Source of the DNA: Ruminiclostridium sp.
Lineage (GTDB): Bacteria; Bacillota; Clostridia; Oscillospirales; Ruminococcaceae
Reading direction: 5' to 3'
Length of the DNA: 46,030 nucleotides
NCBI GenBank assembly: GCA_017625405.1
Contig: JAGALB010000017.1
Coordinates: 1-46,030, forward strand
The number at the start of each line of letters is the position of its first letter. The stretch's first letter is position 1. This document shows positions 24,543 through 33,412 of the stretch, in pieces. The notes beneath the pieces are model-generated. The model had not been told where the DNA came from. It made no database searches and saw nothing but the letters and a program-made list of their open reading frames with translations. Made by a program: the position numbers and the translations under genes.

Positions 24543-24580
24543 AAAAAGGCGGCGGAAATAAATTTCCGCCGCCGCTTTTT
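24543..24580 (-). terminator. Terminator of the sigma B operon
   Basis: Stem ggcggcggaaat / atttccgccgcc with a 2-base loop (24548-24573), A-run on one side and T-run on the other. It lies 20 bases after the stop of the 1083-residue gene and just upstream of the CotH promoter. Confidence 0.88.
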
Positions 24581-24601
24581 GAAATAAATTGCGATTATCT
24601 G

Positions 24602-27600
24602 TTATGTTACAGCAATACCGATGAAATCGTAATATTGTATATCCTCCGACATATTTGTGATAAAGAAACGGTATTCACCGTCGGGAAGAGTATCGACAAG
24701 TGAAAAATTGCTGAATCCACCCTCCTTATAGACTGCGCCGTTATATATCTGATAAATATTATCACCGCTTATTGCTCCGACACTTACAGATGATTCCTCC
24801 TCAACATTCACACTGAAAGAAAACCATGCTTCACTTGAATTATTATGCTTAAAATCGTTGTTTTCGCTTATGGTAAAAATCAGCGTTGAATAAGGCATGA
24901 GAATGAGTTTTTCAGCCTGTGATGCTTCAATAAGATGTATATTGTCGCCGAGATAAGGCTTGCCTGTTACAATATAATCGCCTCTTTTTTCCTGCTTTAC
25001 ACCTACATCATCTACGTAACGATAACCGTCACTTACCGCTGTTTCAGGTGATTTGATGATTTCGCTTGTGCTATAAGAAGGTGATTCAGGTGTTGCAAAG
25101 CCAATCGTCTGTGCAATCTCATGACCTGACAAACTCTCTGTAAATCCTACTGTCACTTCTCGGTTTGCAGAATCGCTTACAGATATATACCGAGGAATAT
25201 ACCAGTTTCCTATATCACCCATTTCAAAGCAGGAAAGCTCCACGCCATCCTTAATACAGGAAATATAATATTTGTTACCCTCATATATTCTGCTGAGATA
25301 ATACAGATAACCATCGCTGTAACACCAATAACAACTGCCAAGTATACTGTTATATTCCTCATCCACATGAATATACTCACTGCCGTTATAATAAAAAATA
25401 TCAACATAACCGAGCCACTGTGCCTGATTCATGCCCATCTGACGTATGAGATAGTAGCACTCCTCCGAAACACGATAAGTATAGAAATCTGCAGCCAGAT
25501 AACAGCCGGTTACACCATTAGCGGTAACCGCGTCTATATCCTGGCGTATGCTTTCAGCATGAGCAGTCTGCGAATTTTCGTAATCAAGTACGGAAATATC
25601 GAATCTGAAAGGCTCATTGGGGAATTCCGCAAGCTGATATTCACCATTCTTATATTCAAATGTGCAGGCGAAATACTGTCGTTCCTCTCTGTCTTCGGCA
25701 TTTATAAACTGGAGTGCAAGCTTTATCGGGTTGCCGTCACCGCCGTAATTTATTACGCCTGTCACACAGGTAAGGTCGCCTATGTTGAAGCTGCGTTCCC
25801 AGCGTACGCCGTTGTGGTCTGTAAAGCTGAGATTATGCAGCAGGTCAAAGTCAAGCCCGGTGTTCTGACAAAGCTCATACAGTCCGATATAACCGAACAT
25901 TCCTGCGTGTTTTGATGGCATACCTGCACTCTTTTTGGGAAGAGAAGCGTCGGGCTGTTCTGAAATGCTGTATGTTCCGTCTGCGTTGTTTTTCGCAAGA
26001 TACTGATGCAATGTATTTCTGTCATCTTCGGAAACAAAATATACAACATATTCGCCCGTGTGGATAAACTGCTTTGCCATATATGCGCCTTTTTCATCCT
26101 TATAAAAGCCTAAAAGCGGTACATCATAGCTGAACATTCTGTCATTCAGGGTGATTTCAATATCGTTCCCTGCGTCGCTGAGCCATACGGCGTTGAAATA
26201 CTCATGGAAAATCTGAAAATCCATTTCATACGCCGAGAAATCAACGGGTGATGCGGTTGAAGGCACCCAGCCAAAGCCTGTCGTTCCGCCGCATATGTTA
26301 TATACAATGGCGATGACTACCTCGATAAAGTCATCACGGGTGCAGTCTATACCTGAAACGCTGTAATTGACCTTGCGTTTTTCGTCTGTCCATTCGGCAT
26401 AATAGTATTCGATTCCATCGAAAACAACTCCGCCTATCTTCATTTCAAGGGTTGTGCCGTCGTCAAGGTTAAAAACGGATTTTATTCCGTTTTCGTCCCA
26501 GAAGCACAGCCCCATACCGTTGCCCATCATTATACGGGGAACACCGCCGCCTTCCTGTCCTGCAAATACCGTAAAGTAAGAGCCACTGCCGTCGTTCTTT
26601 CTGTACTTCATGCTTACACGTTCCGAGGGAAGCACGGAATCGGTCATAAGGCTGTTCCAGTCAAGGTAATAATCAAAACGGTAATCGGAAATAACGCTTT
26701 CGCTGAGAAGCTCTATTCCTTTTCCGCCTGAAATTCTTTCAAACAGCGATACGCCGTTTTCGTGAATGTAATACTGAAGACCTACCCCCGTATTGGAAAG
26801 CACATCTGCCGCTTTGAGGTCGGTAAATTCGATTACACCCTTGTCAAATTCTTCCTTATACTCTATATTTTCAAGAGGCTTCAGAGTGAATTTATGGTCA
26901 AACAGGATTATTATATCGCTTTCCATATTACTGCCTGAATGATAATAATAACTTGTACCCTCGTATTGGTTGGCATTTACCTTTTTGTTTTTATCCCACT
27001 CGGTGATAATCGGCTTATCGTGATTTTCCATTTCTATGCTTGAAATCACGTATTTTTTGAGTGAAAGCGCCTTGTAAACCTCGTCGGGATTCTGCTCGCC
27101 GCAGTTTTCCTTTACAAAATCATATGCGTTATCACCCCAGATACCTATTTCGCCGTTGAGAACGGCTATCAGCACACCCGATTCATAGTCGCCGTCAAGG
27201 TAATATTCCCCGGGAGCAATAGCGGGTACACCCGTTTTAAAAATAAGCTCGTGGAAGATTTCGTAAATTCTTTCCGGCTTATCGCCCGAAGCTTCATAAT
27301 TCTTACCGTTTTTTGTAATAATGGTATAGTAAGGGTTTTCAATTGTACTGCATGGAGTGATAATATATTTGTCGCAGACATCACCGCTGTAAAGGCTTAC
27401 GGAATAACAATCAACTCCGCCGTTGCTGACGGGGATATATTCGGTTGCTGTGAGGGGTGTTTCTTCAAGACACTGCACAAGCTCCGCCGCAAGAACAGTA
27501 TAATCGTCCCATATGTCGGTATAGATTTCCGTAAACATTCCACCGTCAGCGGAAATCACCATGCGGTCATATTTTATGGCAGTGTCCATAAGCGATGAAT

Positions 27601-27853
27601 CAAGAGGATTTTCGCTTATAATCGGCTTTCCCGCAAGAGCTTTCAACGCAAAGATACAGCCTGCAACAATTGCCGCTGCCGCCGCAATGCCGAGAAATGT
27701 CCTGAAGCCTGAGGTTTTCCGTGGCTTTACAGTCTGCCTTTCGGTTATTTTAATTTCCGTTCCCTGACGCTTATACAATTCTTCGGCTGCTTCGTCTATG
27801 TATTTTTCGTCAAGCTCTGTCATGGCATTTTCAAGGATTTCAGCCCTGCTCAT
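24602..27853 (-). CDS. Giant single-pass membrane protein, predicted anti-sigma factor/sensor of ECF sigma B
   Basis: 1083 residues. A short cytoplasmic N-terminus (1-50) carries ELDEKYIDEAAEELYKR (13-29), then one membrane helix (about 51-72), then about 1000 residues outside the cell, rich in Tyr, Asp and Gly with no domain I can name. Its ATG overlaps the stop of the sigma B gene (ATGA). The 1054-residue protein at 42.5 kb is a paralogue: same N-terminal DEKYIDxAxEE, same topology, and a matching C-terminal module (YYLIRQMGMNQAQWLGYVDIFYYNG here near residue 850). Small membrane partners of ECF factors are usually 200-400 residues, so this one is very large. Role as anti-sigma is inferred from position and topology. 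Confidence 0.75.
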   Translation of the reverse strand: MSRAEILENAMTELDEKYIDEAAEELYKRQGTEIKITERQTVKPRKTSGFRTFLGIAAAAAIVAGCIFALKALAGKPIISENPLDSSLMDTAIKYDRMVISADGGMFTEIYTDIWDDYTVLAAELVQCLEETPLTATEYIPVSNGGVDCYSVSLYSGDVCDKYIITPCSTIENPYYTIITKNGKNYEASGDKPERIYEIFHELIFKTGVPAIAPGEYYLDGDYESGVLIAVLNGEIGIWGDNAYDFVKENCGEQNPDEVYKALSLKKYVISSIEMENHDKPIITEWDKNKKVNANQYEGTSYYYHSGSNMESDIIILFDHKFTLKPLENIEYKEEFDKGVIEFTDLKAADVLSNTGVGLQYYIHENGVSLFERISGGKGIELLSESVISDYRFDYYLDWNSLMTDSVLPSERVSMKYRKNDGSGSYFTVFAGQEGGGVPRIMMGNGMGLCFWDENGIKSVFNLDDGTTLEMKIGGVVFDGIEYYYAEWTDEKRKVNYSVSGIDCTRDDFIEVVIAIVYNICGGTTGFGWVPSTASPVDFSAYEMDFQIFHEYFNAVWLSDAGNDIEITLNDRMFSYDVPLLGFYKDEKGAYMAKQFIHTGEYVVYFVSEDDRNTLHQYLAKNNADGTYSISEQPDASLPKKSAGMPSKHAGMFGYIGLYELCQNTGLDFDLLHNLSFTDHNGVRWERSFNIGDLTCVTGVINYGGDGNPIKLALQFINAEDREERQYFACTFEYKNGEYQLAEFPNEPFRFDISVLDYENSQTAHAESIRQDIDAVTANGVTGCYLAADFYTYRVSEECYYLIRQMGMNQAQWLGYVDIFYYNGSEYIHVDEEYNSILGSCYWCYSDGYLYYLSRIYEGNKYYISCIKDGVELSCFEMGDIGNWYIPRYISVSDSANREVTVGFTESLSGHEIAQTIGFATPESPSYSTSEIIKSPETAVSDGYRYVDDVGVKQEKRGDYIVTGKPYLGDNIHLIEASQAEKLILMPYSTLIFTISENNDFKHNNSSEAWFSFSVNVEEESSVSVGAISGDNIYQIYNGAVYKEGGFSNFSLVDTLPDGEYRFFITNMSEDIQYYDFIGIAVT

Positions 27854-28392
27854 ACTTCAACACCCCTTTCCGACAAGAATATGCGAAGCTCGTTTCTCAT
27901 GCGTTTGAGTCTGGATTTTACCGCATTTTCGCTCATATTATAACCCGAAGCAATTTCCTTTACGGACATGCCGAAATAGTATCTTGCAGTGAACACAAGG
28001 CGGTTCTGCTTTTTCTGCTCTGACATAAAAGCATTTATATATTCCCCTGTCTGCTTTGAATCATAGGCTCTTTCCACGTTATTATCGCATGAAAGCACCT
28101 CTGATAATTCCTCGTAGCAGTTATCCTCATGCACTGCTGCTTTTCTGCGTATATTTATTGCGAGATTGCGCACTATCCTGCACAGATAGCCGCACAAAGA
28201 TTCGGGGTTTTTAGGCGGTATATTTTCCCAGAGCTTCTGATATGCGGAATTTATACATTCCTCCATATCCTCTTCATTCATAAGTATGTTATATGATATC
28301 TTACGGCAGAGCTTGCCGTATTTTGCGCCTGTTTCAGCTATTGCGCTTTCCGAACGTGAAAAGAATAAATCAATTATTTCTTTATCCGTCAC
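27850..28392 (-). CDS. ECF RNA polymerase sigma factor (sigma B of this window)
   Basis: 180 residues from a GTG at 28392, placed 7 bases after AAAGGGGG. The paralogous sigma E gene has the same AAAGGGGG and spacing before its ATG, which supports this start over the ATG 10 codons upstream. Region 2 is CRKISYNILMNEEDMEECINSAYQKLWENIPP, and region 4 is MSVKEIASGYNMSENAVKSRLKRMRNELR. The PPKNPESLCGYLCRIVRN block between is shared with sigma E almost unchanged. Its stop overlaps the ATG of the 1083-residue membrane protein. A GTTATAT box stands 27 bases upstream. Confidence 0.9.
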   Translation of the reverse strand: MTDKEIIDLFFSRSESAIAETGAKYGKLCRKISYNILMNEEDMEECINSAYQKLWENIPPKNPESLCGYLCRIVRNLAINIRRKAAVHEDNCYEELSEVLSCDNNVERAYDSKQTGEYINAFMSEQKKQNRLVFTARYYFGMSVKEIASGYNMSENAVKSRLKRMRNELRIFLSERGVEV

Positions 28393-28401
28393 ATTTATTC
28401 C

Positions 28402-28420
28402 CCCTTTCATATCATATAAC
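28402..28420 (-). promoter_or_regulatory. GTTATAT-N4-TGAAAGG box before sigma B
   Basis: On minus GTTATATGATATGAAAGG ends in the ribosome site of the sigma B gene. The sigma E gene (41970) has GTTATATAAAGTGAAAGG at the same distance, and the gene starting at 32638 has a third copy in its upstream region. It could include the -10 element of a shared promoter; the matching -35 is unclear. Confidence 0.4.
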
Positions 28421-28473
28421 ACTTTTTTCCACGAAAGGTGTCATTTGCAGTAGAATATTTTACAGAGCTGTTT

Positions 28474-30780
28474 TTATCTGATTTCTCCGCCGCCCCATTC
28501 TACAACCGTAAAGCCGTCACGTGCGTACTGAGGTAAAGTCTGCTCAGGCAGATAAACCTGATTTTCGCTTGCTCTGAAGGTCATAAACACTCTTATAACG
28601 CTGTCGGGAGCAGGAGAAACCGTAAGAGGAACAGCGTCTGCATAATCGTCGGTATGGAAGGTGATGACGTTATAGGGGTTTTCCAGCATTATGGGCAGCC
28701 AGTAGATGATAAACTCGTTGGCTTCTCTTGCTGTAAGTCCCATATACATAAGCTTTTCACGCAGAAATTCTGCGGTATCCTTTCCCTTTATGCAGAAACC
28801 CTCAGAGAAATCAAGGTTGTATTCTCCCTCGCCCTCCCAGTAAAGGCAGTAATACTCCTTCCCGTCCTTGTCATAGAGCGTTCCGTCGGGCATAGCTGTC
28901 ACATTCCAGCCGTCTGTGTATTCGGGATATGTGCAGGTAAGCTCGCCGTTGCCCTCAAAATCAATTTGAACGCTGACATCGGTTTCTTCTTCGGGGTAAA
29001 GGTAGATTACGGGTTTTGCATATGCACCGCCGAAACGGAATATATTTTCACCCTGATAGTATTCTCCCAGAAATCCGTCATCAACGAATTTTGCTAAATA
29101 ATAAGCTGTCATGCGGTCGCTCACAGGTATAAGTGTGGAATAAATATAAGCGTCATAGATAAAATCATTGCCTGCAAAATAATACCTTTCCTTATCCATA
29201 CGTTCCGAGAAAACATACTGTGCGCTCCACTCAAGCTGGTAACCATCATACTGTTCTGCCTGATGAGCGAGTGCCGCTTCATAGATGTCGGATTTTTCGG
29301 AAAAAGGTTCACCCATATAGAAAAGCACGTTAGGAACATATGTATTTTCAGGTACTTCAATATCCTCTTTCCATTCGCTGAATATTTCTTCAAATTCTAT
29401 ACTGTGTTCTCCGAGAGTCATAAAACCACGTACGTAGGAATCCACAGGGCGACGGTATCCGTCAATTACCTTTTCATCGGTTGTAAGCATTCCCACATAC
29501 CACTTTTTATTTCCGTTTTCGTCGGTATATCTTGTTAAATATCCGTCGCCTCTCTCAAAACCTACGGCAGGAATAAAGGAATCAACATACTGAAGAGTAC
29601 CGTTTACAAGACGGTAAATTGCGGTGCGGAGGTCTTTTTTCCCGTCGTTGTCATAGTCGCACAAGCTTGTAAGCAGCAGCTCGGGCACTTCGTCAAAATC
29701 AAGGTCAAGAAGAGTCATGCCTATACAGTTTTCATTGTACCAGTTCCCCTTGATGTCCATAAGTGCATTATACATTTCAGACATTTTATCGGGCTTTTCT
29801 TCGCTGTCGAAATCGAAATATGTTTTAGTGAGCGCATCGGCACCGTTCTGCTCAATTATTTCAAAGGATTTTAAAGTACAGCTGTACTCTGCGTCCTTTG
29901 TAAGAAAAACATCCATTTTATAATCGTCAAGTACGGCCGTACAGTAAATATATTCATCGGTCAGGACAGAAAGCAGGTCTTCATCTGCCTCAGCCGCAAC
30001 AGGCGGAGTATTTGTAACCGCTTCAACACCGTTTATTGTGTAATTATAAAGCTTTCCCAGTTCTGACGGCAGATAGAATGAGTACATAGGGTCAACCATA
30101 AGCTCTGCCTTGTCGCCGTTTTTACGTATAAAGCAGTTTACGGTGATTTCCTTTTCGGTATAAATGGAATATGTAGCTTCATTTATATAAATACTGCCGC
30201 CTGTGGTGCATTTTTCAACATCAAGTATTGTGGCGCTTTTGGTGAATCCATATGGGTTATCGGCCTCGTCGTCACTTCCCATATCGTATACTGAATAATT
30301 ATTTCCCACAACCGAACGTCCTGTGGCAACATCATATCCGTTATCATAAAGCACTTTGTCCAGAAGCGCAATATCGTCACCTGTAAAAAGCACACCTTTC
30401 AGGGAATAATAGTTATTCGAATAATATATACTGTCATTTTCACCTGTATTTATAATACGGCCGTCATCCATAAGTTCAAATTCACCACTGTACCAGCCTT
30501 TCGGAAGAGCCTCCATACCCATAAAACCGTTGTCGAAGGTACTTCGTGTCTGAAGATACTCCTCAACAGATACATATCTGAGAGGCGGCTGCGCCGTTAC
30601 GGCGGTGGTTGCAGAAGTTGTTGCAGAAGTTGTCACTGGCGTGGTTGTGACTGCCGCAGTTGTTATTTCCGCAGTTGTTACTGAGGCACTTTCCGCCTCC
30701 GTCTGCTCTGCCTTTTCTGCAGTATTACAGCTCGATAAAAGCATTGCTGCTGCAAGTAAAATTGATAATTTCTTTTTCAT
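28474..30780 (-). CDS. Large lipoprotein with C-terminal KPVIYLYP domain
   Basis: 768 residues. Lipobox LLSSC (Cys18) and a Thr/Ala-rich linker (about 20-65) anchor it outside. The middle part includes TLLDLDFDEVPELLLTSLCDYDNDGKKDLRT, a calcium-type DxDxDG stretch common in Ruminococcus secreted proteins. From 588 to the end comes a domain starting AKPVIYLYPEEETDVSVQID and continuing through TYPEYTDGWNV, PDGTLYDKDGKEY and YWEGEGEYNLDF; I recall this pattern from many Firmicute proteins without a described function. Upstream is the 11-bp-repeat promoter. The sigma B operon begins 82 bases downstream in the same direction. Confidence 0.82.
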   Translation of the reverse strand: MKKKLSILLAAAMLLSSCNTAEKAEQTEAESASVTTAEITTAAVTTTPVTTSATTSATTAVTAQPPLRYVSVEEYLQTRSTFDNGFMGMEALPKGWYSGEFELMDDGRIINTGENDSIYYSNNYYSLKGVLFTGDDIALLDKVLYDNGYDVATGRSVVGNNYSVYDMGSDDEADNPYGFTKSATILDVEKCTTGGSIYINEATYSIYTEKEITVNCFIRKNGDKAELMVDPMYSFYLPSELGKLYNYTINGVEAVTNTPPVAAEADEDLLSVLTDEYIYCTAVLDDYKMDVFLTKDAEYSCTLKSFEIIEQNGADALTKTYFDFDSEEKPDKMSEMYNALMDIKGNWYNENCIGMTLLDLDFDEVPELLLTSLCDYDNDGKKDLRTAIYRLVNGTLQYVDSFIPAVGFERGDGYLTRYTDENGNKKWYVGMLTTDEKVIDGYRRPVDSYVRGFMTLGEHSIEFEEIFSEWKEDIEVPENTYVPNVLFYMGEPFSEKSDIYEAALAHQAEQYDGYQLEWSAQYVFSERMDKERYYFAGNDFIYDAYIYSTLIPVSDRMTAYYLAKFVDDGFLGEYYQGENIFRFGGAYAKPVIYLYPEEETDVSVQIDFEGNGELTCTYPEYTDGWNVTAMPDGTLYDKDGKEYYCLYWEGEGEYNLDFSEGFCIKGKDTAEFLREKLMYMGLTAREANEFIIYWLPIMLENPYNVITFHTDDYADAVPLTVSPAPDSVIRVFMTFRASENQVYLPEQTLPQYARDGFTVVEWGGGEIR

Positions 30781-30810
30781 GATTTTCTCTCCTTATGTTG
30801 TTTTGTTTTA

Positions 30811-30883
30811 ATTATATCACGGTAAATATTCAAAAGCAATTACAAAGTGGTTACAAAATTCTTACAATCTGGTTACAAAATCT
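30811..30883 (-). promoter_or_regulatory. Activator-type promoter with four 11-bp direct repeats
   Basis: On the plus strand TTACAAAGTGG TTACAAAATTC TTACAATCTGG TTACAAAATCT (30840-30883), exact 11-base period; on the gene strand this reads TTGTAA-N5. The -10 TATAAT is at 30816-30811 (minus) and there is no -35 hexamer; the repeats start 24 bases upstream of the -10. This is the geometry of PhoB/OmpR-type activators. An almost identical block lies at 37951-38023. Confidence 0.72.
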
Positions 30884-30885
30884 AT

Positions 30886-30913
30886 CAAAAACAGCACTCC
30901 GGAGAGTGCTGTT
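30886..30913 (-). terminator. Terminator of the beta-helix protein gene
   Basis: Stem aacagcactc / gagtgctgtt with loop cgga (30890-30913), followed on minus by TTTTTGAT. It lies 30 bases after the stop codon of the gene ending at 30944. Confidence 0.85.
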
Positions 30914-30943
30914 CAGGGCCTGTGATTTGTGCCGTTTTCATTA

Positions 30944-32638
30944 TCAATCGTCCGTTATAAGGACATCCGTATACAGGATACTTACCATATCATTTCCTAC
31001 CGCATTCAGATAAGCGTTAAGGGAGCTGTCGCTCTTTTTCATTTCAATGTTTATCCTGTTGTTTTTTATATCGGTTGAAATGGCAGAAATGCCATATCTT
31101 TTCCTGTTCTTTTCCAGATATGTTCTTACCTCTTCCAATTCATTCACGGAATATCTGCAACGGTATACAACTATCGGAGAGAACAGGCTTCTGAGTTCTT
31201 CCGCAAGCTTTTTGACATTCTTGTTATTGTTTTTGCTCAGAATGATGACGGCATTCTTATCAAGGTATATTCCGCCGTAATCGTCCTTTGACAGCTCCTT
31301 TGTCAGTTTGCTGTAAATCTTTGTGTTGTCATAGTCCGCCTTGCCGTTCCATATGCCATTTCTGGAAAATGTATAGTTTTTTCCGTTGATTTTTACTTTA
31401 CCCACAGACATTATGCCTGTTTTTTCATCGTGATATCGCCAGCCGTCAGCAGCTCTGTACCAGCCCGTAATCGCAGGACATATCCTTTCCGCCTTTACAT
31501 CATACAGCCTGTATGTCAATGTATAATCCTTTATGGAAGCAGGTGCCGGCAGATTGTTTTCCATGCACCATTCATCACCGAGCTTTTTCAGAAGCTTACC
31601 GTCTGAAAGTTCGCTTTCAGCTATAAATTCAATGTCAAATCTGCCTGCAGTCTGACCGATGAAACTTATATCTGTTTCGATTGTATAACAGTTTGTAATT
31701 TCGGATTTTTTTGACGCATTTCCTGCAATTAAACCGCAATACATATCATTATAGGACACTTTCGCCAAATTCACACAGTTCAGTATTTTACTGTTTTTCA
31801 TATTTGCTCCGACAATGCCGCCTGTGTATCTTCCGGTTGCTCTGTCGTCATAATTGCTCAGGCAGTTCTGAACTGTTCCGTAATTGAATCCGCATATTCC
31901 GCCACAGCAGTACAAATATATGTATGATTCTGTTTTTTGTCCATATTTGCCGACAACAAGTTCCCAAACATTCTGTGAATTTTCAATTACACCGCCGAAG
32001 CCGCAATTTATAACAGAACCCCTGTTGACACCAACAATGCCGCCAACCTGTCTTTCGGAACATACCAGCGCATTGCTGTAACAGTTGCTTATTACCGAGC
32101 TTACAGAATTGTTCTTGCCCACTATTGCTCCTGCTGTGCTGCCATCTGAAGGCTTTTTGTATCTTTTGAGGCAGGAGGCTACAACTCCGCTTACATAGCA
32201 ATTATCCATTCTGACATCTTTTTCGCTTCCGTTTATTATTGCCGCAATACCGCCGACTATTTTGAATTTTGACATTATTTTTACATTTGTAAGCCTGACA
32301 TTTTTAACTACCGCATTGCTTTTTAACTCAGCAAACAAGCCGTAGGTGGTTGACTCAAGATTTTTTATTTCATAACCGTTGCCGTCGAAAATGCCTTTAA
32401 AATTGCGTACAGACCGCCATTCCACGCCTGAAAGGTCTATGTCGTTTGCAAGGTGATACACACCGTCAGCCTTCATCTTCATCAGTTCTTCTGCGGTTTT
32501 TATTTCTGTACTTTCAAATGCTTCTGCTTCCACAAGTGAAAAATCACCGCTTTCGGCGAATGATACAGGAGAAAAAATATTTGTGGATAACATCACTGCC
32601 GCTAAAACAGCACACATTTTTCTTAAACCGTTTTTCAT
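30944..32638 (-). CDS. Secreted beta-helix (GLUG-like) protein with a wall-binding-like repeat
   Basis: 564 residues with a Sec signal peptide (1-28, cleavage near FAES). Residues about 50-330 hold repeated Gly-Gly-Ile and N-C/Y turns (TGGIVGANMKNSKILNCVN, VGGIVGVNRGSVINCGF, CGGICGFNYGTVQNCLSN), the pattern of GLUG-type right-handed beta-helices seen in adhesins. Around 395-440 is one GWYRAADGWRYHDEKTG...NGKNYTF unit like choline/cell-wall binding repeats. The C-terminal 120 residues are Lys-rich and of unknown fold. It is divergent from sigma C and has its own terminator. A surface adhesin or wall-associated role is likely. Confidence 0.8.
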   Translation of the reverse strand: MKNGLRKMCAVLAAVMLSTNIFSPVSFAESGDFSLVEAEAFESTEIKTAEELMKMKADGVYHLANDIDLSGVEWRSVRNFKGIFDGNGYEIKNLESTTYGLFAELKSNAVVKNVRLTNVKIMSKFKIVGGIAAIINGSEKDVRMDNCYVSGVVASCLKRYKKPSDGSTAGAIVGKNNSVSSVISNCYSNALVCSERQVGGIVGVNRGSVINCGFGGVIENSQNVWELVVGKYGQKTESYIYLYCCGGICGFNYGTVQNCLSNYDDRATGRYTGGIVGANMKNSKILNCVNLAKVSYNDMYCGLIAGNASKKSEITNCYTIETDISFIGQTAGRFDIEFIAESELSDGKLLKKLGDEWCMENNLPAPASIKDYTLTYRLYDVKAERICPAITGWYRAADGWRYHDEKTGIMSVGKVKINGKNYTFSRNGIWNGKADYDNTKIYSKLTKELSKDDYGGIYLDKNAVIILSKNNNKNVKKLAEELRSLFSPIVVYRCRYSVNELEEVRTYLEKNRKRYGISAISTDIKNNRINIEMKKSDSSLNAYLNAVGNDMVSILYTDVLITDD

Positions 32639-32656
32639 TTTTTATCCTCCTTTTTA

Positions 32657-32674
32657 TCCTTTCATATATATAAC
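32657..32674 (-). promoter_or_regulatory. GTTATAT-N4-TGAAAGG box before the beta-helix gene
   Basis: On minus GTTATATATATGAAAGG, the third copy of the box found before sigma B and sigma E. A GGAGG ribosome site lies between it and the ATG at 32638. TGTCCC stands 19 bases upstream of TTATAT. Confidence 0.35.
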
Positions 32675-32692
32675 TTAAAATTGTAATATTAA

Positions 32693-32807
32693 GGGACAGG
32701 TTATATAAAATATTTTTATTTTTAATTAATTTTTCCGTATTTGTTGTCCCTCACAAGTCTTGTTTTCGGATATATTATCAGAAGATGCTTTTTTGAATCA
32801 GGGACAA
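32693..32807. promoter_or_regulatory. Three GGGACA/TGTCCC words in the divergent intergenic region
   Basis: GGGACAG at 32693-32699, TTGTCCC at 32744-32750 and GGGACAA at 32801-32807. The last two form a widely spaced inverted repeat. They lie between the beta-helix gene and sigma C and could be operator half-sites. Spacing is about 51 and 57 bases, near whole helical turns. Confidence 0.4.
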
Positions 32808-32811
32808 GTTC

Positions 32812-32840
32812 TTGTATTTACAGTATGTTATTGATATAAT
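32812..32840 (+). promoter_or_regulatory. Sigma-A type promoter of sigma C
   Basis: TTGTAT (32812-32817), 17 bases, TATAAT (32835-32840), 23 bases before the ATG at 32864. The GGGACAA word ends four bases before the -35 box. Confidence 0.7.
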
Positions 32841-32863
32841 ATAACAAAAAGGAGTGATTGTCA

Positions 32864-33412
32864 ATGATTTCTGCAGCCTTGGCTGTGCTTGGTTCAGAAG
32901 CCGAGCGAAACGAATTATCACACATATATGAGCAGAATATCAGGCTTTTTTATGCAGTTGCATTTTCAAAGCTACATAATCAGCATGACGCCGAGGACGC
33001 AATACAGGAAGCATTCCTGTCTGTTGCAAATAATCCATCTTTATTGTTCAGAGTGCCTGCCGAAAAAAGAGTGGCATATATAAATATAATTGTCAGAAAT
33101 AAAGCATATACAATCTGGAACAAAAAGCATAAAACCGAAGAAAATCATACAGAACTCTATGATACGGTTTTTGATGAAGATATATCAACCGAAGAAAAAG
33201 TAATCAGCGATTTTTCCTGCAGGCAAATACTGAAATTCATTGATACATTATCCGAAGCCAACCGTTCTGCATTGTACCTGAAAATACATTTTGGTTTTGG
33301 AAATGACGAAATAGCGGATGCTCTCGGAATATCCGAAGAAGCGGCAAAAAAGAGGATTTCGAGAGCTGCAAGCCGCATCAGACAATATATGGAGGAACTG
33401 AAAGATGAATAA
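32864..33412 (+). CDS. ECF RNA polymerase sigma factor (sigma C of this window)
   Basis: 182 residues from the ATG at 32864 (AGGAG nine bases upstream; a TTG two codons earlier is too close). Region 2 is RLFYAVAFSKLHNQHDAEDAIQEAFLSVANN (near 28-58). Region 4 is NDEIADALGISEEAAKKRISRAASRIRQYM. It is clearly paralogous to sigma D at 40.9 kb (shared ER..(L/I)S..Y and LHN.H.AEDA..EAFL). It overlaps the next gene by 8 bases (ATGAATAA), coupling it to a DUF4367-like membrane protein. Confidence 0.92.
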   Translation: MISAALAVLGSEAERNELSHIYEQNIRLFYAVAFSKLHNQHDAEDAIQEAFLSVANNPSLLFRVPAEKRVAYINIIVRNKAYTIWNKKHKTEENHTELYDTVFDEDISTEEKVISDFSCRQILKFIDTLSEANRSALYLKIHFGFGNDEIADALGISEEAAKKRISRAASRIRQYMEELKDE

